Origin: Azophilus sp965215035 | GTDB taxonomy: Bacteria; Pseudomonadota; Gammaproteobacteria; Pseudomonadales; Azotimanducaceae | Direction of reading: 5' to 3' | DNA: 64,000 nucleotides | Assembly: GCA_965215035.1 (NCBI GenBank) | Contig: OZ244040.1 | Span: 1,178,001-1,242,000 of the forward strand | In this document: one piece after another, positions 41,814-49,279 of the stretch | Layout: each line of letters opens with the position of its first letter | How positions within the stretch are numbered: the first letter of the stretch is position 1 | The notes under the pieces: model-generated | Database searches by the model: none | What the model was told of the DNA's origin: nothing | The model's input: only the letters and a program-made list of their open reading frames with translations | Program-made: the position numbers and the translations under genes

Positions 41814-41919
41814 AGGGAATTGTAGTGATCGGTTGACGAACCCCGACATGTAGTGGTTATGCGACTTGCGGGACTCGGCATGTGGTGGTTTGTCAACGTA
41901 TCTTTGTAGGTTCCTAAAA
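41814..41919 (+). repeat. Repeat family A, copy 2 (106-bp MITE-like element)
   Basis: It shares nearly its whole length with the complement of 17941-18047, including GGAATTGTAGTGATCGGTTG at one end and TTGTAGGTTCCTAAA at the other. The inner blocks TTGACGAACC and GGTTTGTCAA are inverted. The polB stop codon (TAG at 41916-41914) falls within the element end, so the element reaches into the gene. Confidence 0.85.
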
Positions 41920-44238
41920 CAGCCCCATCTGCCGGTCGTCGCCGATCACCCGCTCAAAGTTGAGCCCCAGGGCCGCAAGCACCGGTTCCGCTACGGGTTT
42001 CATCTGCTTTGCCAGGTAGTGTTCGCGGTCTGGCTCGGCGGTGAGATTGTCGAGCGGCTCGGGGCCGGCGCGGGTAATCATATAGGCGACCACCCGGCCA
42101 ACCGCGGCCTTCGATTTGCGCGCCGCGGCGACATGGGGCGGTGTTTGCGCCCTGTAGTCGGCCACCTGCTTGCGCAGCCCCTTGCGGTAGACGAGCCAGT
42201 CGTCCAGGGCACCCGCCCGCAGCCGCGCCACGAGGTCGCGCAGATAGTCCTCCAGCGGCTCGCCGCGAAAAAGTCGGCCGTACAGTTCGCGCTGCACCTG
42301 CTTGGCAAGCTCTGTCCAGTCGCGGCGGACCACCTCCATGCCGACGAACTCCACCTCTTCCTGCCCCCGGATTAGCCCCGCGTAGCGTTTGCGGGCACCG
42401 CCGGACCCGGAGCGCGTCACCGGTAGGAAGAGCTTGCGGTAGAACTTCTCAAGCTCCAGTTCCAGGCGGCTCTCGACCCTGGTTTCCCCGTGGATATGCT
42501 CCGCCAGATGCCGGGTCAGCTCGGCAGCCAGTTCGGCGCCACGCTCTAGGGCGTCTTCCGTTTCGCCTCCGGACGCGACGAACAGGCTGTCGGTGTCGCC
42601 GTAGAGAACCTGGAACCCCCGCGCCTCGAACCAGCGTTTCGACCAAATCAGCAGCCGGCGCCCCTGGCCGGTGATCGCATTGGCGATCGCCGGGTTGTAG
42701 AAGCGGCAGGCTGGGGTGCCAAGCACACCGTAGAAGGAGTTCATAAGAATCTTGATGGCCTGGGAAGCCACCTCGTCGCCCTGCCGCTTGGCTTGCTCCC
42801 GGCGCGGAAACAGCCGGTCCAGCAGGCCGGGCAAAATAGCCGGCGCCCGGCGGAAACGGGCACCACCGGCCAGCAGGATGGGATCTTCCTCGTCATCGTC
42901 CTCGCCGATGAAGCCGAGCGGGTCGATGTTGTAGGTTCGTATGACGCTGGGATACAGGCTCTTGAAATCAAATACCCAGACCGCATCGTGCAGCCCGGCG
43001 ACCGGCTCCAGCACATGGCCGCCCGCCTGGGCCGCGTGCACCCGCGCGTCGCTACCGCGCACGCTGGGCGCGACGATTTTGCGCTTATGCAGCTCTGCCA
43101 GGTATAGGAAGTCGAACGAGGCGATGCTGCCCGCCACCCGGTCGGGCGGCATACCGGTCAGGCGGCTGCGGGCGATGGCCAGGTTCACCAGGTTCAGCCG
43201 CTCGACGATCGACAGTGCGAGCCGCGCATCGGTACGGGCGTAGCGGGCGAACGCCTCCAGGTTCCGGGCGTAGTTGTCGAGGATTTCGCCTAGCCGATCG
43301 TGCGCCTCGCCCGCCAGCGCCTTGCCCTCGCCGAGCACCTTGTGGGCCACGGCGTCCAGCGAATAGTCGTGCATGCGCACGAAGGCGCCGCGCAGCAGGT
43401 CGACACCGTCGAGCACCAGCCGCCCCGGGATGCTGACCTGGCCACTGCCGAAGTAGCCGCGCGCCGGCCGAATGCGCATGCGGCCCGGCTCGCGCCCGAG
43501 TTCGAGTGGATGACGTAGACGCTCCGCAATGCGGGCCAACACCGACAGGTCGAAATCGACTACGTTCCACCCCGTCAATACATCCGCGTCCAGTGCCCGC
43601 ACCCGCCGGCAGAATGCATCGAGCGCCTCGCGCTCGCTGGCACAGGCGAGCGCCCGTTCCGGCATGTTCCGGCCGGCGGGGTCCACGATATAGACCTCAT
43701 CGGCGCCGCAGCCATACAGGGCGATGGCCAGGAGGCGCTGGGCCTGCTCGTCGGTTTCGATGTCGAAGGACAGCACGCCGGGGGCAAAGCCGACATCGGC
43801 CGGCGCCAACTCCGGATCGTCGAAGACCCACCGACAACCGGCACCCCGCCGGGGCTCGCCTTGAATCGCGCAGCCGCCCTTGATGTCCCGGTCGATCAGG
43901 TAGCGCATGGCGAAGCGCACATCGGCTTCAAAGGTATCGATGCCGCGCGCGTGCAGCCGGTCGCGCACCGGCGGCGTATCCGGTGGCGTGGGCACATGCA
44001 CACGGCGGGTTGCCTCGCCCGCGAAGGTGACTCGATCCGAGGGCAGGAGGCGCGCGCCCCGCCAATCTCCGGGGGACGCCTGGTGGGTGGCGTCGGCGCG
44101 CACGAAGAAGTGCGGCGACTGGCGGCGGTCGCGAATGAGGAAGGTCTCCCCGTTTTCCAGGCGACCAAACAGGTGCACCATCGGCACGCCCGCCTGAATG
44201 CGATAGCTGGCCTGATAGATGAAGCCGCGATGGCTCAT
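41914..44238 (-). CDS. polB: DNA polymerase II (family B)
   Basis: A 774-residue SOS/repair polymerase with proofreading. Exonuclease motifs: ExoI SFDIETDEQ, ExoII GWNVVDFDLSVL, ExoIII YARTDARLA. Polymerase motifs: A DFKSLYPSVIRTYNIDP, B ILMNSFYGVLGTP, C YGDTDSLFV, and KRYAGL. The chain ends QMGLF, which fits the beta-clamp-binding motif at the C-terminus of E. coli Pol II. Slightly shorter than E. coli PolB (783). The stop codon is formed at the edge of repeat A. The FAD oxidoreductase gene ends four bases before its ATG. Confidence 0.97.
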   Translation of the reverse strand: MSHRGFIYQASYRIQAGVPMVHLFGRLENGETFLIRDRRQSPHFFVRADATHQASPGDWRGARLLPSDRVTFAGEATRRVHVPTPPDTPPVRDRLHARGIDTFEADVRFAMRYLIDRDIKGGCAIQGEPRRGAGCRWVFDDPELAPADVGFAPGVLSFDIETDEQAQRLLAIALYGCGADEVYIVDPAGRNMPERALACASEREALDAFCRRVRALDADVLTGWNVVDFDLSVLARIAERLRHPLELGREPGRMRIRPARGYFGSGQVSIPGRLVLDGVDLLRGAFVRMHDYSLDAVAHKVLGEGKALAGEAHDRLGEILDNYARNLEAFARYARTDARLALSIVERLNLVNLAIARSRLTGMPPDRVAGSIASFDFLYLAELHKRKIVAPSVRGSDARVHAAQAGGHVLEPVAGLHDAVWVFDFKSLYPSVIRTYNIDPLGFIGEDDDEEDPILLAGGARFRRAPAILPGLLDRLFPRREQAKRQGDEVASQAIKILMNSFYGVLGTPACRFYNPAIANAITGQGRRLLIWSKRWFEARGFQVLYGDTDSLFVASGGETEDALERGAELAAELTRHLAEHIHGETRVESRLELELEKFYRKLFLPVTRSGSGGARKRYAGLIRGQEEVEFVGMEVVRRDWTELAKQVQRELYGRLFRGEPLEDYLRDLVARLRAGALDDWLVYRKGLRKQVADYRAQTPPHVAAARKSKAAVGRVVAYMITRAGPEPLDNLTAEPDREHYLAKQMKPVAEPVLAALGLNFERVIGDDRQMGLF

Positions 44239-44242
44239 GGCG

Positions 44243-45850
44243 TTAGCTGTCGAACAAAACTCCGGGATTCATAATGCCCTTGGGATCCACAGCCCGTTTG
44301 GCGCCTCGATAGGCAGCGGCGAAGAGGTCCGGGCGTTGGCGGTCGTAGCCGGGCCGGTGCATGCGGCCGACCGCGTGGTGATGGGTTACGGTTCCGCCAG
44401 CCGCTACGACCGCCTCGGTGGCCGCGGCCTTGATCTCCCGCCATTGTTCGAGTTCGCCGCCTAGGCGCACTGGGCCGGAGAAGCTGTAGTAGGGTGCCGG
44501 CCCGTCGGTATAGACGTGGGTGAATCGGCAGGACAGCGAGGCGCCGGTGCCGATCACCCGTTCCAGCACCTCATTCATGCTATCCCGGACATGGCCGTCG
44601 AACTCCGCGAAGCGGTCCCAGGTTATGGCTGTCTCGAAGGTATCCGCAAGCAGCCCCAGGCCATTGGTCAGCCCGGCATTGACGCCGATGAACGCGTTGC
44701 GCCAGGCACCGACCGCGCCTTGCCGGCCGGTGGTCTTGCCCGTTCCGTCGTCGATACGGACAGCGTCATCCCGGATATGCCCGCCGCATTCCCTTGCCAT
44801 GGCAACGGCCGTGCGGATATTCGCCCCCTGCGGTACATCGGCGGATTCGAAGCCGACGATGAGCAGCGCTTGAGCATCCTGCACTCCGGCGCTCCGCGTC
44901 GCCTCCACCGGGTCGAGTAGCCGCAGGTTGGCCGGCCACAGCTTGGCCTGGACGATCTGCCGCACCGCCTCGGCTCCGGCCCGCCAGCTCGGAAAGAGGA
45001 TACCGGCGCCGGCCCGGAAAACCGGCCTCTTCTGTAGGCGTAGCCAACACTCGCTGATGATGCCCAGTGTGCCCTCCGAGCCGATCACCAGCCGATCCGG
45101 GCTCGGCCCCGCGCCGCTGCCGGGCAGCCGACGGGATTCCCACCAGCCGGCTGGCGTCAACATGCGCAGGCTCTCCACGAAGTCGTCGATGTGGGTGTGA
45201 TTGGTCGCGTAGTGGCCGCCGGAGCGGGTGGCAACCCAGCCGCCGACGGTGGACCAGGGGAAGCTCTGGGGAAAATGCCGCAGCGTCAGCCCTTCCGGGC
45301 GCAGGGCGTTTTCCAGGTCTGGGCCCAGTATCCCAGCCTGCACCCGTGCGGCGCGGGAGCTGTGATCGATCTCCAACACCGCGTTCAGGCAGTCGAGGTC
45401 CACCGTCACCGCGGCTGTCGCGTCGTCCGGCACGTTCACACCCCACACCACGGACGTGCCGCCGCCGTAGGGGATTACGGTGTGGCCGGCGCCGGCGGCC
45501 CATTCCAGGGTGCGCTCCAGTTCCTCCTCGCTACGCGGGTGCGCCACCGCATCCGGCGGGTTGTGGAAGCGGCCGCGGAGGGCGGCGAGCAGTTCCAACG
45601 GATGGCCGCCATAGGTATGCAGCAAGCGTTCCTCGTGGCCACTCGAAACCCAGCCCCGCAACGCTTCCGGCACGGTAAGCCTGGCTGGCGCGATCTCGAT
45701 GTCGCCGAGCTTCGGCACCGGCGGTGGTTGCAAGCGCACCCCGGTGCGCCGGGCGAGCGACGCCGCGGCCTGCTCGCGCTCCGCTTGGGTGGGCTCGTCG
45801 GTGACGTGCCCCCAGGTCCAAAAACTGCGCTTGCGTTGCTGCTGCGGCAT
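44243..45850 (-). CDS. FAD-binding oxidoreductase (alkyl-DHAP synthase/VAO-type)
   Basis: A 535-residue flavoprotein. The PCMH-type FAD domain (about 100-290) has VIPYGGGTSVVWGVN, TVGGWVATRSGGHYATNHTH and RLVIGSEGTLGIISE. The C-terminal FAD-linked oxidase domain ends DPKGIMNPGVLFDS. The opening RSFWTWGHVTDEP resembles alkyldihydroxyacetonephosphate synthase-like proteins, and the closing HHHAVGRMHRPGY carries the conserved His cluster. The natural substrate in bacteria is uncertain (ether lipid or 2-hydroxyacid). The start at 45850 has AGGAGG seven bases upstream. polB follows immediately, so the two share a transcript. Confidence 0.85.
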   Translation of the reverse strand: MPQQQRKRSFWTWGHVTDEPTQAEREQAAASLARRTGVRLQPPPVPKLGDIEIAPARLTVPEALRGWVSSGHEERLLHTYGGHPLELLAALRGRFHNPPDAVAHPRSEEELERTLEWAAGAGHTVIPYGGGTSVVWGVNVPDDATAAVTVDLDCLNAVLEIDHSSRAARVQAGILGPDLENALRPEGLTLRHFPQSFPWSTVGGWVATRSGGHYATNHTHIDDFVESLRMLTPAGWWESRRLPGSGAGPSPDRLVIGSEGTLGIISECWLRLQKRPVFRAGAGILFPSWRAGAEAVRQIVQAKLWPANLRLLDPVEATRSAGVQDAQALLIVGFESADVPQGANIRTAVAMARECGGHIRDDAVRIDDGTGKTTGRQGAVGAWRNAFIGVNAGLTNGLGLLADTFETAITWDRFAEFDGHVRDSMNEVLERVIGTGASLSCRFTHVYTDGPAPYYSFSGPVRLGGELEQWREIKAAATEAVVAAGGTVTHHHAVGRMHRPGYDRQRPDLFAAAYRGAKRAVDPKGIMNPGVLFDS

Positions 45851-45958
45851 GGGTGTCCTCCTATGCGGCTTGCTCGCCCCCGCCCGGGTTGCTTCAGCAT
45901 ATTTGTTCCGAGATGTCATGCAAGCGGCCCATCCAGTCGACCTTGCCCAAACGGCTAG

Positions 45959-46109
45959 GGAAGCTCTGAACAAGTCCATCTCCGCCTCGTTCAGGGTCGC
46001 AATGTAGCAATGCGATTGTTACTTTATTCGCAAAATCAAATACATATCGTATCTGATTTGGACCGCACATCCTTGCGCAGTGGTGGCCTTCGACTTGATC
46101 GCACCTTTC
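45959..46109 (+). mobile_element. Repeat family D, copy 1 (about 151 bp)
   Basis: It aligns over its length with 62378-62523. The ends are inverted (GGAAGCTCTGAACAAG and, in copy 2, the complement of CTTGATCAGAGGTTCC). CTAG occurs at both borders (45955-45958, 46110-46113), as for a 4-bp target duplication. An inner palindrome (AAATCAAATAC-atatc-GTATCTGATTT) is conserved in both copies. It occupies the gap between the FAD gene and the small ORF at 46199, where no other gene is seen. Confidence 0.8.
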
Positions 46110-46198
46110 CTAGCTCTGCATGGGTTGTTTGCCGCCCGATTCCTCAATCGCCGGACAATCTGTTATCTTTCGCTGCCGGTTTTTTGACGGTTGTTAGC

Positions 46199-46402
46199 AT
46201 GTCAACACCACCTACGCAAATACCCATCGATTTCAAGGGCCAACGTTATTCGGGGGTTTACTCCGTCTCGGGGGCGCTGCTGATTGCCCGGATCCCCGGA
46301 GTAGGTTCCAGAAGCGCCGCGAGCGACGGCGAAGAGCAGGCACAGGCGCTCGGTCTGTTTACCGCGATCCTGGAAGAGGCTGACCAAGCCGGCCTGTTGT
46401 GA
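46199..46402 (+). CDS. Small hypothetical protein
   Basis: A 67-residue soluble protein (MSTPPTQIPIDFKGQRYSGV, later ending LGLFTAILEEADQAGLL). The ordered alternation of strand-like and helix-like stretches, low bias and sensible composition suggest a real small gene. There is no recognised domain, membrane segment or metal motif. The frame is open upstream through repeat D (to 46010), so the true start could be there, but ATG 46199 fits best. It lies between repeat D and the convergent aceE. Confidence 0.5.
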   Translation: MSTPPTQIPIDFKGQRYSGVYSVSGALLIARIPGVGSRSAASDGEEQAQALGLFTAILEEADQAGLL

Positions 46403-46487
46403 GCGTGGCGGCTGGTCGGCGTCCAAACAGCGCCTAGACCCCGTGTTTCAACCCGCCGGTGGGCTTGGGCGAGCGTATTCCGGGTAG

Positions 46488-49142
46488 CTAGCAGGTTGCG
46501 GAATCGGCCTTGTCCAAGTCGAGCTGGTGGGTCTTCGCAAAGGCCAGGGCCATATCCCGCGGGGCGCGGTTGTTGCGGGCAAGGCTGGAAAGGGCGGCAA
46601 AAGCGATCCATTCACCAGACACCTCGAAATGGTTGCGCAGCCGTTCCCGGGATTCCGAAAGGCCGAAGCCGTCGGTTCCCAACACCGTATAGGGTCCGGG
46701 AATCCAGGGCGCGATCATGCCGGGTAGGGCTTTCATGTAGTCCGATGCGGCGACGAAGACCCCTGTCTCCCCGGCCAACAGGGCCTGCACGTAGGGTGTC
46801 GCGTCCACATCGCCCACTCGCAGCAGTTCCCGCCGCTCGAGCGCCTGCGCCTGCCGGGCCAGCTCGTTATAGCTGGTGACGCTCCAGATATTGCAGGGCA
46901 TGTCCAGCGCCGCAAGCAGGTCGCACGCCCGCAGCACTTCGGTCATCACCGCACCGCTGCCGAACAGGTTGATCTGGGCGTTGGGTGCCCGCTCGAAACA
47001 GTACATGCCCCGCAGTACCCCCTCGCCGACGCCCTCCGGCATCGCCGGCATCGGATAACCCTGGTTGGTGAGCGTCAGGTAGTAGAAAACATCCTCGCGT
47101 GCCTGGTACATGGCCCGGATGCCGTCCCGCACGATCAGCGCGATCTCGTAGGCGAAGGCCGGGTCGTAGCTCCTCAGGTTGGGCACCGTACTGGCGACAA
47201 GCTGCGAATGCCCGTCCTGGTGCTGTACACCCTCGCCATTCAAGGTGGTGCGCCCCGAGGTGCCGCCGAGCAAAAAGCCCTTGCACAGCATATCGCCGCA
47301 GCACCAGATCATGTCGCCAACGCGCTGGAAACCGAACATGGAGTAGAAGATGTAGAAAGGAATCATCGGCAGCCCGTAGTTCGCATAGGCCGTTCCCGCC
47401 GCTAGGAACGATGCCATGGCGCCGGTTTCGCAGATGCCTTCCTGCAGAATTTGACCGTCCTCCGATTCCCTGTAGGGCGCGATGGTGCCGGCATCGACGG
47501 GCTCATAGCGCTGGCCTGCGGGGGAGTAGATGCCCGCCTGGGGAAACAGGCCGTCCATGCCGAAGGTGCGCGCCTCATCCGGCACGATGGGCACCACGTA
47601 CTTGCCGAGCCGCTTGTGGCGTAGCAGCCGGGACAGCATGCGCACAACCACCATCGTGGTCGACACCTTGCGCTGGGTTCCCTTCAACATGGCATCGAAG
47701 AACTCGATAGCCGGCGGCGCCAGGCGCTCGCAGTGCACCGACCGGCTCGGCAGGTAGCCGCCGAGCGCGGCGCGGCGCGCTTGCAGGTACTTGATTTCCG
47801 GTGAGCCTTCGGCCGGCTTGTAGAACTCCGCCGCGACCACCGCGGCGTCGGAGAGCGGGATGTCGAGGCGCTTGGCCAGTTCCCGTCGCTCGTCGGGGCT
47901 CAGGTACTTCTTCTGGTGTACGGTGTTGCGGCCCTCGGCACGCGGCCCTAGCCCGTCGCCCTTCACCGTCTTCAGCAACACCACGCAGGGTTTGCCGGTT
48001 ACCGCCGCGGCCTGTTGGAAGGCGGCGTAGATCTTGGTGTGGTCCTGGCCGCCGCGCTTGATAGAACGCACTTCCTCGTCCGTGAGCGTTTTCATCAGCT
48101 CGCGCAACTCCGGGGTATGCTCCACCCAGTGCTCCCGCACCGCATCGCCCGGCGATACCGTGTACATCTGATAGTCGCCGTCCACCGCCTGCTCCATACG
48201 GGCCTGTAGCACACCGTGGATATCGCGTGCCAGGATCGGGTCCCAGCCGCCGCCCCAGATCACCTTGATGACGTGCCAGTCGGCCCCGCGAAAAGATCGT
48301 TCCAGTTCCTGGATGATCTTGCCGTTGCCCCGCACCGGGCCGTCGAGCCGTTGCAGGTTGCAGTTCACCACCAGCACCAGGTTGTCTAGGCGCTCCCGGC
48401 TGGCGATGTTGATGGTGCCGAGCACTTCGGGCTCGTCCGACTCGCCGTCGCCGATGAATGCCCAGATCTTGCCGCCGGTACGCTTCTTGAGCCCCCGACT
48501 TTCCAGGTACTTGGCGAAGCGGGCCAGATAAATGGCGCTGGGTGTGGACAGCCCCATGCTGGCGGTGGGCATCTGCCAGAAATCCGGCAAGCGCCGGGGA
48601 TGCGGATACGAGGGCAGGCCGCCACCGGTACCCAACTCGCGGCGGAAGTTTTCCAGTTGCGCCCGGGTCAGCCGACCCTCTAGATAGGCGCGCGCATACA
48701 CGCCGGGCGAGGTATGCGCCTGGAAGTGCACCTGGTCTTCTCCGGCAGCGCCCGTTCTGAACACCTGGTTGAAGCCCACCTCCATCATGGTCGCCGCGGA
48801 CAGGTAGGTGGCGATGTGGCCGCCGACCCCGGAGCCGCTGTCGAAGGCGCGCAACACCATGGCCACCGCGTTCCAGCGAATAATGTTGCCGATGCGCGTC
48901 TCGAGTTCGACATCGCCCGGGTACTGGGGCTGATCCTTTATGTCGATGGTGTTCTTGTAGGGGGTGTTCAGCGCCGCCTCGGTCAGCACCAGGCCTTGCC
49001 GGCTCAGGTGCTGTTGCAGCTTCATAAGGAGCGCCCTGGTCTCCTCCGTGCCCCGGTTGGCAAGCACATCGTCCAGCGCCTCGACCCACTCCTCCTGCTC
49101 AAGGCCCCAGCCGTCGTCGGGTTGACTGCCCGTGGGGTACAT
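46488..49142 (-). CDS. aceE: Pyruvate dehydrogenase E1 component (homodimeric type)
   Basis: An 884-residue ThDP-dependent decarboxylase that feeds acetyl groups to the E2 subunit. The ThDP-binding motif runs from GDGESDEPEVLGTINIASRE to VVNCNLQRLDGPVRGNG. Other conserved regions are SVHCERLAPP-type central blocks, FGMDGLFPQAGIYSP, QEGICETGAMASFLAAGTAY and EGVQHQDGHSQL. The ATG at 49142 is used; a TTG at 49151 is the only earlier option. In most gammaproteobacteria aceF and lpd follow. Here aceF is absent: the next sequence is a convergent small ORF and repeat D. Confidence 0.97.
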   Translation of the reverse strand: MYPTGSQPDDGWGLEQEEWVEALDDVLANRGTEETRALLMKLQQHLSRQGLVLTEAALNTPYKNTIDIKDQPQYPGDVELETRIGNIIRWNAVAMVLRAFDSGSGVGGHIATYLSAATMMEVGFNQVFRTGAAGEDQVHFQAHTSPGVYARAYLEGRLTRAQLENFRRELGTGGGLPSYPHPRRLPDFWQMPTASMGLSTPSAIYLARFAKYLESRGLKKRTGGKIWAFIGDGESDEPEVLGTINIASRERLDNLVLVVNCNLQRLDGPVRGNGKIIQELERSFRGADWHVIKVIWGGGWDPILARDIHGVLQARMEQAVDGDYQMYTVSPGDAVREHWVEHTPELRELMKTLTDEEVRSIKRGGQDHTKIYAAFQQAAAVTGKPCVVLLKTVKGDGLGPRAEGRNTVHQKKYLSPDERRELAKRLDIPLSDAAVVAAEFYKPAEGSPEIKYLQARRAALGGYLPSRSVHCERLAPPAIEFFDAMLKGTQRKVSTTMVVVRMLSRLLRHKRLGKYVVPIVPDEARTFGMDGLFPQAGIYSPAGQRYEPVDAGTIAPYRESEDGQILQEGICETGAMASFLAAGTAYANYGLPMIPFYIFYSMFGFQRVGDMIWCCGDMLCKGFLLGGTSGRTTLNGEGVQHQDGHSQLVASTVPNLRSYDPAFAYEIALIVRDGIRAMYQAREDVFYYLTLTNQGYPMPAMPEGVGEGVLRGMYCFERAPNAQINLFGSGAVMTEVLRACDLLAALDMPCNIWSVTSYNELARQAQALERRELLRVGDVDATPYVQALLAGETGVFVAASDYMKALPGMIAPWIPGPYTVLGTDGFGLSESRERLRNHFEVSGEWIAFAALSSLARNNRAPRDMALAFAKTHQLDLDKADSATC

Positions 49143-49279
49143 GGGGCGCAAGCTACTCGCTTTGAACCCCCTGGTCTAGGCGCAGCGGCCGTGCCGACCC
49201 CTACGGCTGGCCCGGTGGCTTTGTTCAAAATCAACGACTGTTGTCGCGCACCTGGCGCAAACAGCGGGTGGTTCCACCA

